NCBI GenBank assembly: GCA_902558545.1
Contig: CACEEJ010000005.1
Location: forward strand, 1-59,834
Reading direction: 5' to 3'
Length of the DNA: 59,834 nt
Source: an uncultured Pelagibacteraceae bacterium
GTDB taxonomy: Bacteria > Pseudomonadota > Alphaproteobacteria > Pelagibacterales > Pelagibacteraceae
In this document: positions 19,590 to 30,147 of the stretch, piece after piece
Layout: each line of letters begins with the position of its first letter
How positions within the stretch are numbered: position 1 is the stretch's first letter
Notes under the pieces: model-generated
Databases searched by the model: none
Told to the model about the DNA's origin: nothing
The model's input: only the letters and a program-made list of their open reading frames with translations
Program-made: the position numbers and the translations under genes

Positions 19590-20075
19590 ATGAATATTTC
19601 AAGATTTTTTAAAACAATATTAATGACAGATTTCATTGGTGGTTTGTTAATTGCAATTAAAGAATTATTTAAATCAAAAAAAACAATTAACTACCCATTT
19701 GAAAAAGGTAAAATAAGTCCTCGTTTTAGAGGTGAGCATGCTTTAAGAAGGTATCCAAACGGCGAAGAAAGATGTATCGCATGTAAATTATGTGAAGCAG
19801 TATGTCCAGCTCAGGCAATAACAATCGAGTCAGCTGAAAGAGAAGATGGAAGCAGAAAAACAACTCGTTACGATATTGATATGATGAAGTGTATTTATTG
19901 TGGCTTATGTGAAGAGTCTTGTCCGGTAGATGCAATAGTACAAGGTCCAAATTTTGAATTTTCAACAGAAACAAGAGAAGAACTTTATTATACAAAAGAA
20001 AAATTATTAGATAATGGTGATAGATGGGAGAATGTTTTGGAGGCTAATATTAAAGCTGACAATATCCATAGATAA
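19590..20075 (+). CDS. nuoI: NADH-quinone oxidoreductase subunit I
   Basis: 8Fe ferredoxin-type subunit, 161 residues, with clusters N6a and N6b. Ligand motifs [12 protein letters not shown] and [12 protein letters not shown] are complete, each followed by the expected A-I or D-A-I. The N-terminal amphipathic helix and [17 protein letters not shown] lead-in are typical. It links the N4/N5 clusters in NuoG to N2 in NuoB. Spacing to neighbours is 2 bases on either side. Confidence 0.97.
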   Translation: MNISRFFKTILMTDFIGGLLIAIKELFKSKKTINYPFEKGKISPRFRGEHALRRYPNGEERCIACKLCEAVCPAQAITIESAEREDGSRKTTRYDIDMMKCIYCGLCEESCPVDAIVQGPNFEFSTETREELYYTKEKLLDNGDRWENVLEANIKADNIHR

Positions 20076-20077
20076 AA

Positions 20078-20710
20078 ATGATTGCACATGCTATTTTCTT
20101 TTATACATTTTCTATAATTGCTGTTGTTTCAGCCATAATGGTTACTGCTTCTAAAAATACTGTTCACTCAGTATTTTTCTTAATTCTCGATTTCATAAGT
20201 ATTTCATGTCTTTTCATAATGATTGGAGCTGAATTTTTGGGAATGATAATGCTAATTGTTTATGTTGGAGCTGTAGCAGTTTTATTTTTGTTTGTTGTTA
20301 TGATGTTAAACGTAGCCCAACAAAAAAACCAATGGTTTGCAGGTGAACAAAGCTCCAGACATATCCCTGTAGGATTAATTATCAGCACACTTATATTTTT
20401 CGAAATAATAATAGTAATTGGTGGTTGGAAATATAAACCAGAAATTTTTGATATTAATAATTCCATCGCTCAAATCAGTATTAGCAACACTCATTCATTA
20501 GGACAAATTTTATATACAGATTATATCCATGTGTTTCAAATAAGTGGAATGATCCTATTAGTAGCTATGGTTGGAGCTATTGTATTAACATTTAGACAAA
20601 GATCAGGAGTAAAAAGACAAAGTTATATCAAACAAATATCTAGAGAAAGAGCTGAAGGTGTTGAGGTGCTAGAAGTTCAGAGCAATAAAGGAGTCAAAAT
20701 AGATGATTGA
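20078..20710 (+). CDS. nuoJ: NADH-quinone oxidoreductase subunit J
   Basis: Membrane subunit of 210 residues with five predicted helices. Conserved [21 protein letters not shown] in helix 3 is the hinge associated with proton-pathway changes. The C-terminal tail ([20 protein letters not shown]) is polar, as is usual in alphaproteobacteria. Overlaps nuoK by 8 bases. Confidence 0.96.
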   Translation: MIAHAIFFYTFSIIAVVSAIMVTASKNTVHSVFFLILDFISISCLFIMIGAEFLGMIMLIVYVGAVAVLFLFVVMMLNVAQQKNQWFAGEQSSRHIPVGLIISTLIFFEIIIVIGGWKYKPEIFDINNSIAQISISNTHSLGQILYTDYIHVFQISGMILLVAMVGAIVLTFRQRSGVKRQSYIKQISRERAEGVEVLEVQSNKGVKIDD

Positions 20711-21014
20711 TATAGGTTTAGGACATTATTTAACTTTAGGTGCTGTTATTTTCTCAATTGGAGTAATTGGTATTTTTCTTAATAGAAAGAACATCATTGT
20801 TATATTAATGAGTATTGAATTGATATTGCTTTCTGTAAATATCAATTTAGTGGCTTTTTCTATTTATTTGGGAGATTTGGCAGGACAAGTCTTTACTTTA
20901 TTTATTCTCACAGTTGCAGCCGCAGAAGCAGCCATAGGATTAGCAATCATAGTCGTTTATTTCAGAAACTCTGGAACAATACGCGTTGAACAAATAGATA
21001 AGTTAAAAGGATAA
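20703..21014 (+). CDS. nuoK: NADH-quinone oxidoreductase subunit K
   Basis: 103-residue subunit with three transmembrane helices. The helix-2 [17 protein letters not shown] segment carries the buried Glu used in proton transfer, and [19 protein letters not shown] carries the second. Full length and intact; start overlaps nuoJ, stop is 2 bases before nuoL. Confidence 0.97.
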   Translation: MIDIGLGHYLTLGAVIFSIGVIGIFLNRKNIIVILMSIELILLSVNINLVAFSIYLGDLAGQVFTLFILTVAAAEAAIGLAIIVVYFRNSGTIRVEQIDKLKG

Positions 21015-21016
21015 TC

Positions 21017-22927
21017 ATGGAACTATCGATTATATTTCTTCCACTTATCGCTTCAATTATATCAGGCTTTTTTGGCAGATATATCGGTGATAGAAACTCT
21101 GAAATATTAACAAGTGCTCTAGTTTCAATTTCTGCGCTCTTATCAATTCATGTTCTTTATCAAGTAATTGTAAATCAATACGAAGAAAATATTGTTATAG
21201 CTACCTGGATAAGCTCGGGGTCACTTGATGTAAATTGGTCAATGTTAATTGATCCTTTATCAGCAGTGATGTTAGTGGTTGTAACTTCTGTATCTGCTTT
21301 AGTACATATTTATTCAATTGGTTACATGTCTCATGATCCTCATAAGCCAAGATTTATGGCTTATTTATCATTATTCACTTTTGCGATGTTGATGCTTGTA
21401 ACATCAGATAATTTTATTCAACTATTTTTTGGTTGGGAAGGTGTAGGTCTTTGTTCTTACTTCCTAATTGGTTTTTGGTTTAAAAAAGAAAGCGCAAATG
21501 CTGCAGCTATAAAAGCATTCGTTGTAAATAGAGTAGGTGACTTTGGATTTGCTTTAGGAATTTTTTTAATATTTTATTTATTTGGAACAGTTAATTATTC
21601 AGAAGTTTTTCAACAAATTCCAACAGTTGTAGATAAAAATTTATCCTTTTTAGGTTTTGAAGTAAAAGCAATAGACTTAGTTTGTTTACTTTTATTTATT
21701 GGAGCAATGGGTAAATCTGCACAGATATTACTTCATACATGGCTACCTGATGCTATGGAAGGTCCAACACCCGTTTCTGCATTAATTCATGCAGCAACTA
21801 TGGTAACAGCTGGTGTTTTCTTAGTTGTAAGATGTTCTCCAATTTATGAATATTCTCCATTAATATTAAATTTTATAACTATCGTTGGAATGACTACTGC
21901 ATTTTTTGCAGCTACTGTCGCTCTAGTTCAAACAGATATAAAAAAAATTATTGCTTACTCTACATGTAGCCAACTTGGTTATATGTTTTTTGCAGCTGGC
22001 GTAGGAGCATACAACGTTGCTATGTTTCACTTATTTACTCATGCATTTTTTAAAGCTTTATTGTTTTTAGGATCTGGTTCGGTAATCCATGCATTTAAGG
22101 ATGAGCAAAATATTAATAACATGGGAGGTGTGTGGAAAAAGTTACCATATACCTATGGTTTAATGATTATAGGAACACTTGCTTTAACAGGTTTTCCGTT
22201 TTTATCAGGATTTTATTCAAAAGACGCAATTATAGAATTTGCGTATTTAAAAGGTAATACTACTGGTTATTATGCAGCTGGAATTGGAATAATTACTGCA
22301 TTTTTAACATCTATTTATTCATGGAGATTAATATTTAAAACTTTCCATGGAGAGTACAATAATAAAGAGATTAAGATAGAGGAAACACACGAGTCTCCAT
22401 TGGTAATGCTTGTTCCATTATTTGTTCTTTCAATAGGAGCAGTGTTTGCTGGTTTTTTATTTAAAGGATTATTTATTGGTCATGGTGAAAATTTATTCTG
22501 GGCTGAGTCTATTAAGTTTTTAGAGCCTTTGAGTACTGAGCACCCACCTTTATGGTTTTTACTTTTAACACCATGTTTGGTTTTATTATCTATTCCAATT
22601 GCTTATTACTTCTTTGTTAAGAACAAAGAATTACCTAACTCAATAATTTCAATGAACAAACCTTTGTATAATTTTCTAGTAAATAAATGGTACTTTGATG
22701 AGTTATATGATGTGTTGTTTATTAAATCTTCAAAAAAACTAGGTTTATTTCTATGGAAATTTTGTGATGGAACTATAATCGATGGTTTTGGTCCTGATGG
22801 AATTTCCTCTTTCATAAAAAAATGTTCAATTAAAGCAACTAAATTTCAAAGTGGTTTTATTTATCAATATGCTTTTGTAATGTTATTAGGTTTTTCCGCT
22901 TTACTAACCTTTTTAATAGTTAAATAA
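21017..22927 (+). CDS. nuoL: NADH-quinone oxidoreductase subunit L
   Basis: Distal antiporter-like proton-pumping subunit, 636 residues with about 16 helices including the long lateral helix near the C-terminus. Conserved FFGWEGVGLCSYFLIGFWF, the LLHTWLPDAMEGPTPVSALIHAATMV segment with the key Lys/His residues, and YSTCSQLGYMFFA are present. One-base overlap with nuoM (TAATG). Confidence 0.97.
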   Translation: MELSIIFLPLIASIISGFFGRYIGDRNSEILTSALVSISALLSIHVLYQVIVNQYEENIVIATWISSGSLDVNWSMLIDPLSAVMLVVVTSVSALVHIYSIGYMSHDPHKPRFMAYLSLFTFAMLMLVTSDNFIQLFFGWEGVGLCSYFLIGFWFKKESANAAAIKAFVVNRVGDFGFALGIFLIFYLFGTVNYSEVFQQIPTVVDKNLSFLGFEVKAIDLVCLLLFIGAMGKSAQILLHTWLPDAMEGPTPVSALIHAATMVTAGVFLVVRCSPIYEYSPLILNFITIVGMTTAFFAATVALVQTDIKKIIAYSTCSQLGYMFFAAGVGAYNVAMFHLFTHAFFKALLFLGSGSVIHAFKDEQNINNMGGVWKKLPYTYGLMIIGTLALTGFPFLSGFYSKDAIIEFAYLKGNTTGYYAAGIGIITAFLTSIYSWRLIFKTFHGEYNNKEIKIEETHESPLVMLVPLFVLSIGAVFAGFLFKGLFIGHGENLFWAESIKFLEPLSTEHPPLWFLLLTPCLVLLSIPIAYYFFVKNKELPNSIISMNKPLYNFLVNKWYFDELYDVLFIKSSKKLGLFLWKFCDGTIIDGFGPDGISSFIKKCSIKATKFQSGFIYQYAFVMLLGFSALLTFLIVK

Positions 22928-24408
22928 TGAATTTTCCTATTCTTTCATCTTTAATATTATTACCAACAGTTGGTGCTTTGTTTTTATTTTTTATAAAAGA
23001 AAAAGAAGGAAATAATACTACGATAAAATATGTAGCCTTATTCACTACAGTAGTAAATTTTTTAATTTCTATCTACTTATGGATTGCTTTTGATCAATCT
23101 ACCTCTAATTTTCAATTTATAGAAGATAGAACATGGATTGAAGGCTTTATTAATTACAAAGTTGGCTTAGATGGTATTTCAATTTTGTTTATTATACTAA
23201 CAACATTTATAACACCATTATGCATTATATCTGTAAACAACTCTGTAAAAAATAGATTAAGAGATTTTTTAATTGCAATACTAATTATGGAAAGTTTTAT
23301 GATTGGTGTTTTCTCTGCGCTTGATTTGGTTGTATTTTATTTATTTTTTGAAGCTGGATTAATTCCAATGTTTTTAATTATTGGTATTTGGGGAGGAGCA
23401 AGAAGAGTTTATTCAGCATTTAAGTTCTTTTTATACACATTGTTAGGTTCTGTTTTAATGTTAGTTGCAATAATTTCAATTTATTGGATTACAGGAACAA
23501 CTGATGTGGTTCAACTATATGAAATTGGTATTGATGTTAAATATCAAAATTTATTGTGGCTAGCATTTTTTAGTTCATTTGCAGTTAAAACACCTATGTG
23601 GCCAGTTCATACATGGTTACCTGATGCTCACGTTGAGGCTCCTACAGCAGGATCTGTATTACTAGCCGCAATTTTATTAAAAATGGCTGGATATGGTTTT
23701 ATAAGATTTTCTTTAGGTCTTTTCCCGGTTGCATCAGAGGTATTTACACCATTAATTTATACATTGAGTATTATAGCAATCATATTTACTTCACTGATAG
23801 CTTTAATGCAGGAAGATATGAAAAAGTTAATTGCATATTCTTCAGTTGCGCATATGGGCTTTGTAACTTTGGGTATATTCACTTTGCAACAACAAGGAAT
23901 TGAAGGAAGTATAATTCAAATGATAAGCCATGGCTTAGTTTCAGCGGCATTATTTTTAACTGTTGGAGTAGTTTATGACAGAATGCATTCTAGATTGATA
24001 AGTACATATGGTGGACTAGTTTCTGTAATTCCAAAATATTCAATATTGTTTATGTTATTTGCTTTAGCATCACTTGGTTTACCTGGAACCAGTGGTTTTA
24101 TAGGTGAGTTTTTAATATTAATGGGAGCTTTCAAGGATAATTTTTTAGTAGCTGTTATAGCAAGTATTGGAGTAATTTTAGGAGCTGCATACATGTTGTG
24201 GCTCTATAAAAGAGTAGTATTTGGAAAATTACTTAATGAAGATCTTAAAAAAATTTTAGATTTAAATAGATCTGAATATTTTATTTTATCTTGTTTAGCT
24301 GCACCAATCTTATTTTTTGGTTTTTACCCCGATCCATTAATCAACACTATTGAGGTTTCTGTTACTGATTTAATTAATATGCATAACACAAATATAGCTA
24401 GTAAATAA
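22927..24408 (+). CDS. nuoM: NADH-quinone oxidoreductase subunit M
   Basis: Antiporter-like proton-pumping subunit, 493 residues with about 14 helices. Family marks are YLFFEAGLIPMFLIIGIWGG, the TPMWPVHTWLPDAHVEAPTAGSVLLA region and YSSVAHMGFVTLG. Intact and normal length. Stops 1 base before nuoN. Confidence 0.97.
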   Translation: MNFPILSSLILLPTVGALFLFFIKEKEGNNTTIKYVALFTTVVNFLISIYLWIAFDQSTSNFQFIEDRTWIEGFINYKVGLDGISILFIILTTFITPLCIISVNNSVKNRLRDFLIAILIMESFMIGVFSALDLVVFYLFFEAGLIPMFLIIGIWGGARRVYSAFKFFLYTLLGSVLMLVAIISIYWITGTTDVVQLYEIGIDVKYQNLLWLAFFSSFAVKTPMWPVHTWLPDAHVEAPTAGSVLLAAILLKMAGYGFIRFSLGLFPVASEVFTPLIYTLSIIAIIFTSLIALMQEDMKKLIAYSSVAHMGFVTLGIFTLQQQGIEGSIIQMISHGLVSAALFLTVGVVYDRMHSRLISTYGGLVSVIPKYSILFMLFALASLGLPGTSGFIGEFLILMGAFKDNFLVAVIASIGVILGAAYMLWLYKRVVFGKLLNEDLKKILDLNRSEYFILSCLAAPILFFGFYPDPLINTIEVSVTDLINMHNTNIASK

Positions 24409-24409
24409 T

Positions 24410-25828
24410 ATGGAAAATTTAAATTTAATATTACCTGAAATTTTTATTTCTTTATCAATTATGTTTTTACTTATTTTAGGTGTGTTTAAAAATGACAGTT
24501 CTAAAATAACTTTTAATTTATCCTTGTTTGTAATTTTAATTACAACAATAGTAACATTCAATGAAACTTTCTCTGTAACTAGAGAAACATTGTTTAATGA
24601 AAGCGTTGTAATTGACAGTATGTCCTCGCTAATGAAAATTATAACTTTAATTGGAGGTTTTTTAGTTTTAGTTATTTCGTCAACTTATTTAAAAACATTT
24701 AAAATATATAATATAGAATATCCGGTTCTTATTCTCAGTTCAATTCTTGGAATGATGGTAATGATCAGTTCAAATGATTTAATTGTTTTTTATATGGGCT
24801 TAGAATTACAGTCATTAGCTCTATATGTTTTAGCTACATATAACAGAGATCAATTAAAATCATCAGAAGCTGGTTTGAAATATTTTGTTTTAAGTGCATT
24901 ATCATCAGGATTATTATTATATGGATGTTCTTTAATTTATGGTTTTTCAGGTTCTACCAATTTTGATATAATATCAAATCAACTTAATTCTGAGGAATAT
25001 ATTTTAACTTTTGGGATTGTCTTCATATTAGTTGGTTTAGCATTTAAAATTTCTGCAGTTCCATTCCATATGTGGGCACCTGATGTTTATGAAGGATCTC
25101 CAACAACTGTAACTTTGTTTTTTACAATAGTACCAAAGGTAGCTGCTTTGACTGTATTTATTAGATTTTTATATGTTCCTTTTTTAAATTTAATTGATCA
25201 ATGGCAAATGATAATAGTTTTCTTATCAATAGCTTCTATGGTTTTTGGAGCAGTTGCTGCTATTGGGCAAACTAATATTAAAAGACTAATTGCTTACAGT
25301 TCTATAGGACACATTGGTTACACTTTAGCTGGTTTAGCTACCGCATCTAACGAGGGAATTCAAAGTTCGATAATTTATATTTCTATTTATGTTGTTATGA
25401 ATTTAGCTCTTTTTTCATGTCTATTAATGTTAAGAAGAAAAGATCAATATTATGAAGATATTGATGATCTTTCAGGATTATCAAAAAATCATCCTTTGTT
25501 GTCTTTGTGTATGTTGTTAATACTATTTTCTTTAGCAGGCATACCACCTCTAGCAGGTTTCTTCGCAAAATTTTACGTTTTTAAAGCTGTATTGGAGCAA
25601 TCAATGTATTTTTTAGCTATAGTAGGGTTGTTATCAACTGTGATTGCAGCTTTTTATTATCTAAGAATTATAAAAATTATGTATTTTGATAAGGAAAAAG
25701 ATAAATATGATAAAGACCATAGCTTATGGCTAAAATTTTCTCTGACAGTTTCAACTATATTAATTCTTTTATACTTCATATTCCCAAGTCGGTTAGTAGA
25801 AGTTGTTTCAAGAATTAATATTATTTAA
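24410..25828 (+). CDS. nuoN: NADH-quinone oxidoreductase subunit N
   Basis: Third antiporter-like subunit, 472 residues, about 14 helices. Conserved FYMGLELQSLALYVLATY, KISAVPFHMWAPDVYEGSPT and YSSIGHIGYTLAGL are intact. It ends the nuo operon, and its last base is the first base of birA (TTTAATG), so birA and later genes are probably expressed from the same transcript. Confidence 0.97.
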   Translation: MENLNLILPEIFISLSIMFLLILGVFKNDSSKITFNLSLFVILITTIVTFNETFSVTRETLFNESVVIDSMSSLMKIITLIGGFLVLVISSTYLKTFKIYNIEYPVLILSSILGMMVMISSNDLIVFYMGLELQSLALYVLATYNRDQLKSSEAGLKYFVLSALSSGLLLYGCSLIYGFSGSTNFDIISNQLNSEEYILTFGIVFILVGLAFKISAVPFHMWAPDVYEGSPTTVTLFFTIVPKVAALTVFIRFLYVPFLNLIDQWQMIIVFLSIASMVFGAVAAIGQTNIKRLIAYSSIGHIGYTLAGLATASNEGIQSSIIYISIYVVMNLALFSCLLMLRRKDQYYEDIDDLSGLSKNHPLLSLCMLLILFSLAGIPPLAGFFAKFYVFKAVLEQSMYFLAIVGLLSTVIAAFYYLRIIKIMYFDKEKDKYDKDHSLWLKFSLTVSTILILLYFIFPSRLVEVVSRINII

Positions 25829-26364
25829 TGAAATTTAAAAAATTTAAATTTAAAAAAGTTAAAAGCACAAATAATACTGCGATAAGAATTATTAAAGAAA
25901 CTAAACACAACTTAGGTATGGTTGTTGCCGAAACACAAATAAATGGCAGAGGACAGTATGGAAGAAAATGGATATCATCAAAAGGAAATTTATTTATCTC
26001 TTTTTTCAATGAAATAAATAAAACGAAATTATCGATAAATTCCATAACAAAAATCAATTGTCTTTTAGTCAAAAAATTACTCTCGTCATTTACAAGTAAA
26101 AAAATTCTATTTAAAAAACCAAACGACTTATTAATTGAGAAAAAAAAAATTAGTGGAATTTTACAAGAAGTCATATTTGTAAAAGATAAAAAATTTTTAA
26201 TTACTGGTATAGGTATAAATATTAAAAAAAATCCAATTATAAAGAATTATCCTGCTACAAACTTGCAAGAGGTAACTAAAAAAAGTATTAGTAAATTAAT
26301 TGTAGAAAATAAACTAAAACAACTTTTTGAAAAAAATCTATTTAAACTGTATAAAATTAAATAA
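25828..26364 (+). CDS. birA: biotin--[acetyl-CoA-carboxylase] ligase, short form
   Basis: Biotin protein ligase attaching biotin to carboxyl carrier proteins. The catalytic core is recognisable: STNNTA, the biotinyl-AMP loop GRGQYGRKW, KPNDLLIEKKKISGILQE and TGIGINIKKNP. There is no N-terminal DNA-binding domain, as in many alphaproteobacteria, and the protein stops at 178 residues soon after the core, so the usual ~50-residue C-terminal SH3-like domain seems absent or reduced. Its stop overlaps coaX by 1 base, so this is not an obvious frameshift. Position between nuoN and coaX is the alphaproteobacterial norm. Confidence 0.88.
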   Translation: MKFKKFKFKKVKSTNNTAIRIIKETKHNLGMVVAETQINGRGQYGRKWISSKGNLFISFFNEINKTKLSINSITKINCLLVKKLLSSFTSKKILFKKPNDLLIEKKKISGILQEVIFVKDKKFLITGIGINIKKNPIIKNYPATNLQEVTKKSISKLIVENKLKQLFEKNLFKLYKIK

Positions 26365-27110
26365 TGTATATTCTAGGTGATATTGGTAATACGGAAACAA
26401 AATTATGTATTGTTTCTAAAAATAATAAAATTTTAAAAAAAATTACTTTTTTATCAAAATCTATAAATAACAAGAAGCTTAATATTTTATTTAAAAATAA
26501 CAAAATTCAATTAAATAAAATTGAAAAAATATTATTTTGTAGTGTTGTTCCAAAATCATTTTCTATAATTAATAAATTTTTATCAAAAAAAGTTAAACTA
26601 AAATGCTATGAGGTTAAAAAATTAAACTTAAAATCACTTATAAAAATCAAAGTAGATTATAAACAGGTCGGCTCAGATAGAATTACTAATGCTATAAGTT
26701 TAATAAACAATAAAAATAATTTTATAATTTTAGATTTTGGCACAGCAACAACTTTTGATGTACTAATTAGAAATAGTTATTTTGGAGGAATTATTGCACC
26801 GGGTGTGAGATTATCTCTTAATACCTTGTCTGACAAAGCAACTTTGATTCCAAAAATAGATTTAAAAAAGATTAATAAAGTCATTGGCAAAAATACAATC
26901 TCTGCTGTTAGATCAGGCTTTTTTTGGGGTTATGCTGGTTTAATTGACAATATTATTAATTTAATTAAGAAGGAAACTGGAAAATCTTTTAAAGTAATTA
27001 TTACTGGTGGATTTTCAGGTTTATTTAAAAACTCAATAAAAACGAAAGCAAGTCACAACCAAGATATTACAATTAAAGGCTTAATAAAGATTTCAACATT
27101 AATTAAATAA
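26364..27110 (+). CDS. coaX: type III pantothenate kinase
   Basis: First step of coenzyme A synthesis: phosphorylation of pantothenate by the CoA-insensitive type III enzyme. N-terminal phosphate motif DIGNTETKL, the central VGSDRITNAISLI and DFGTATTFDV motif with the catalytic Asp, GGIIAPGVRLSLNTLSDKATLIP and C-terminal TGGFSGLF are present. 248 residues, normal. Lies between birA and rnj in the conserved order; one base from rnj. Confidence 0.93.
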   Translation: MYILGDIGNTETKLCIVSKNNKILKKITFLSKSINNKKLNILFKNNKIQLNKIEKILFCSVVPKSFSIINKFLSKKVKLKCYEVKKLNLKSLIKIKVDYKQVGSDRITNAISLINNKNNFIILDFGTATTFDVLIRNSYFGGIIAPGVRLSLNTLSDKATLIPKIDLKKINKVIGKNTISAVRSGFFWGYAGLIDNIINLIKKETGKSFKVIITGGFSGLFKNSIKTKASHNQDITIKGLIKISTLIK

Positions 27111-27111
27111 T

Positions 27112-28770
27112 ATGAAAGATGAACTATTATTTTGTCCCTTAGGTGGATCAGGTGAAATAGGCATGAACATGAATTTGTTCGGCTATGGACAACCTAGTAA
27201 TCATAAATGGATTATGGTCGACATAGGGGTAACATTTGCAGATGATACTATCCCTGGTGTTGATTTAATTTATCCAGATCCTGGATTTATAGTAGAAAGA
27301 AAAGATAATTTACTAGGAATAGTTTTAACACATGCTCACGAGGATCACATTGGTGCAATTGCTCATTTATGGCCAAAATTAAAATGTAAAATTTTTGCAA
27401 CACCTTTCACAGCTGTATTAATTAGAGAAAAATTTAGAGAAAAGCAAATCGATATAACCAATGATTTAAAGATCGTTGAGTTAAATGGAAAGGTTTCCTT
27501 GAATCCATTTGAAATTGAATACATTACTTTAACGCATTCTATATTAGAACCAAACGGACTTAGAATAAAAACTCCTGCAGGAGTTATTTTGCATACTGGT
27601 GATTGGAAGGTAGATCCAAATCCTTTGATTGGAGACAATATAAATGAAAAAAGATTAAAGGAAATTGGTGAAGAAGGTGTGCTAGCAATGATTTGTGACT
27701 CAACAAATGTTTTTAGCGCTGGTAGATCAGGTTCAGAATTAGATGTAAGAAAAAATATGCTAAACGTAATGTCTAGATTAAAAAAAAGAATTATCATAAC
27801 GTCTTTTGCTTCAAATGTAGCTAGAATGGAGACTGCTTTTTATTGTGCAGAACAAACAGGAAGACAAATTTCCTTAGTTGGAAGATCAATGCATCGTATT
27901 TATAAAGCTGCACGCCAATGTGGATATTTAAAAAATACAATTGAACCAATTGATCCAAGAGAAGCTAAAAATTTCTCAAGAGAAAAAATTGTATATTTAT
28001 GTACTGGAAGTCAAGGCGAACCAATGGGTGCAATGATGAGAATTTCTAGTTATGTTCATCCAGATGTTTTTATTGAAAAAGGTGATGCTGTAATTTTTTC
28101 TTCAAAAATCATACCTGGTAATGAAAAAAAACTTTATAAACTTCACAACCAACTTGTTAAAGATGGAATAGAAGTGATATCTGAAGAAACCGAATTTGTT
28201 CATGTTTCTGGGCATCCAAATAGAGAAGATCTTAAAGAGATGTATCAATGGGTAAAACCTAGGTGCGTAATACCTGTGCATGGCGAACATAGACATATGA
28301 TAGAACACATTAATTTTGCAAAAGAAATGCAAGTACCACATCCAGTTCAAGTAGAAAATGGTGATATTGTCAAGTTATATCCAGGTGAAAAACCTGAAGT
28401 ATATGACAAGGCTCCAAGTGGCAAACTTTATTTAGATGGCAGTGTAAGTGTTGATCCAGATTCACAATCAATAAAAGATAGGAAAAATTTAAGTGCAAAT
28501 GGATATCTCGAGGTAACAATTATGATTACACCTAAAGGTAATATACACAACAACCCTATACTTTCATTTCGTGGTTTACCTGTAGATGATAGAGATGATT
28601 TTGTTTATGGATTAGAAGAGGAAATAGAGAAAACATCTAGAACTTTTAAAATTGGAAATAAACAACAAGAACACAATCTTATTGATGCATTAAAAATTGC
28701 TTGTAGAAAATTTTCTAAAGAAAGAACTGGAAAAAAACCCTTTACCAATATCAATTTAGTAAAAATTTAA
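27112..28770 (+). CDS. rnj: ribonuclease J
   Basis: Metallo-beta-lactamase-fold ribonuclease with 5' exonuclease and endonuclease activity, used in RNA maturation and decay. The zinc motif THAHEDHIGAI has His74, His76, Asp78 and His79; further ligands are in LTHSILEPNG, HTGDWKVDP and the beta-CASP motif GHPNRED plus PVHGEHRHM. 552 residues, typical of the alphaproteobacterial type. Its stop codon overlaps the DUF1467 start by one base. Confidence 0.95.
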   Translation: MKDELLFCPLGGSGEIGMNMNLFGYGQPSNHKWIMVDIGVTFADDTIPGVDLIYPDPGFIVERKDNLLGIVLTHAHEDHIGAIAHLWPKLKCKIFATPFTAVLIREKFREKQIDITNDLKIVELNGKVSLNPFEIEYITLTHSILEPNGLRIKTPAGVILHTGDWKVDPNPLIGDNINEKRLKEIGEEGVLAMICDSTNVFSAGRSGSELDVRKNMLNVMSRLKKRIIITSFASNVARMETAFYCAEQTGRQISLVGRSMHRIYKAARQCGYLKNTIEPIDPREAKNFSREKIVYLCTGSQGEPMGAMMRISSYVHPDVFIEKGDAVIFSSKIIPGNEKKLYKLHNQLVKDGIEVISEETEFVHVSGHPNREDLKEMYQWVKPRCVIPVHGEHRHMIEHINFAKEMQVPHPVQVENGDIVKLYPGEKPEVYDKAPSGKLYLDGSVSVDPDSQSIKDRKNLSANGYLEVTIMITPKGNIHNNPILSFRGLPVDDRDDFVYGLEEEIEKTSRTFKIGNKQQEHNLIDALKIACRKFSKERTGKKPFTNINLVKI

Positions 28771-29015
28771 TGAGTGCAACGGGTTTAGCTATTATCTATA
28801 TAATTATATGGTGGATAGTTTTTTTTGCTATTTTACCTATTGATGTGAATCGAACAAAGACAGTAAAAATTGATGGTGAGGATCCCGGCTCACCTGAAAA
28901 TCCAAAAATGATGAAAAAATTCCTTTATTGTACTGGAATTACTACTGTCATTTTCATAATAATTTACTTATTAATTAAATTTGAATATTTAAATTTAAGA
29001 AATATGATTAATTAA
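28770..29015 (+). CDS. DUF1467 membrane protein
   Basis: 81 residues with two transmembrane helices separated by a polar loop containing INVNRTK-like ([10 protein letters not shown]) and [14 protein letters not shown], the pattern of DUF1467. This family is nearly confined to alphaproteobacteria and sits between rnj and proS there, as here. Function unknown. Overlaps rnj by 1 base and precedes proS by 1 base. Confidence 0.85.
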   Translation: MSATGLAIIYIIIWWIVFFAILPIDVNRTKTVKIDGEDPGSPENPKMMKKFLYCTGITTVIFIIIYLLIKFEYLNLRNMIN

Positions 29016-29016
29016 G

Positions 29017-30147
29017 ATGTTTTTATCAAATTCATTTATACCAATATTAAAAAATAATCCTTCAGAAGCAAAAATTAAATCTCATCAATTGATGTTGAGA
29101 GTAGGTATGATTAAGCAAGCCTCTGCAGGAATTTATTCATGGTTACCTTTAGGTTTTAAGGTAATGAAAAAAATAGAGGCAATTGTCAGACAAGAACAAA
29201 ACAAAATTGGAGCTCAAGAAATATTAATGCCAACAATTCAATCCAGCGAAATTTGGAAAGAAAGTGGTCGTTATGACGATTATGGTGAAGAGATGTTAAG
29301 AATAACCGATCGTCAAAATAGAGAAATGTTATATGGACCAACTAATGAAGAGCAAGTTACTGAAATTTTTAGATCTTCAATAAAATCTTATAAATCACTC
29401 CCACAACTTATGTATCATATTCAATGGAAGTTCAGAGATGAAATTAGACCTAGATTTGGAATCATGCGTGGTAGAGAGTTTTATATGAAAGATGCCTATT
29501 CATTTGATGTATCAGATGAAGAAGCTTTTTATTCTTATAATAAATTCTTTCTTTCTTATCTAAGAACATTTAAAAGATTATCTTTGACAGCAATACCTAT
29601 GGCTGCTGATACAGGACCTATAGGTGGAAACCTGTCTCATGAATTTATTATTCTTGCTGATACTGGAGAAAGTAAAATTTTCACAGATAAAAGAATATTC
29701 GATCTTGATAGTGATGATACTGAAATTGAAAAAGTATCATTGGAAAGTATGAGAAAAAAATATGAACAGTTTTATGCTGTAACTGATGAAAAGTTTAATA
29801 AAGAAGAATTTGAAAAAATTGTTTCTAAGGAAAATCAATTGATTACAAAAGGTATTGAAGTAGGCCATATATTTTATTTTGGTGACAAGTATTCAAAACC
29901 AATGGGAGCATCTGTTGATTTACCAGGAGGAAAAAAAGATTTTGTTAAAATGGGTTCTTATGGAATTGGTGTATCAAGGTTAGTAGGGGCTATAATTGAG
30001 GCAAAATATGATGACAAAAATGAAATCATGAAATGGCCATTGTCTGTTGCTCCTTATGATATTGCTTTAATACCTATGATAAATAAAAATGATAACTCAG
30101 CTTTAGATAAAGCAAATAATATCAATATAGAATTACTCAAAAAATAA
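29017..30147 (+). CDS. proS: prolyl-tRNA synthetase, main frame (C-terminus lost by frameshift)
   Basis: Class II aminoacyl-tRNA synthetase of the short alphaproteobacterial type (about 440 residues, no editing insert). Motif 2 region [28 protein letters not shown] and motif 3 [14 protein letters not shown] are present. The frame stops at TAA 30145-30147 after 376 residues, inside the C-terminal anticodon-binding domain ([17 protein letters not shown]...). The missing end is encoded immediately afterwards in the +1 frame. The break lies at a run of six A (30139-30144): five A would restore one continuous frame. Could be a sequence error, a real mutation, or a recoded gene. Confidence 0.9.
   Translation: MFLSNSFIPILKNNPSEAKIKSHQLMLRVGMIKQASAGIYSWLPLGFKVMKKIEAIVRQEQNKIGAQEILMPTIQSSEIWKESGRYDDYGEEMLRITDRQNREMLYGPTNEEQVTEIFRSSIKSYKSLPQLMYHIQWKFRDEIRPRFGIMRGREFYMKDAYSFDVSDEEAFYSYNKFFLSYLRTFKRLSLTAIPMAADTGPIGGNLSHEFIILADTGESKIFTDKRIFDLDSDDTEIEKVSLESMRKKYEQFYAVTDEKFNKEEFEKIVSKENQLITKGIEVGHIFYFGDKYSKPMGASVDLPGGKKDFVKMGSYGIGVSRLVGAIIEAKYDDKNEIMKWPLSVAPYDIALIPMINKNDNSALDKANNINIELLKK

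Noticed and set aside
25821..26174. 117-codon minus-strand open frame over birA
   Set aside because: Antisense to conserved birA motifs; no family features.
27363..27797. 144-codon minus-strand open frame inside rnj
   Set aside because: Fully antisense to a well-conserved ribonuclease J; residue composition is that of a reverse-strand shadow with no recognisable motif.
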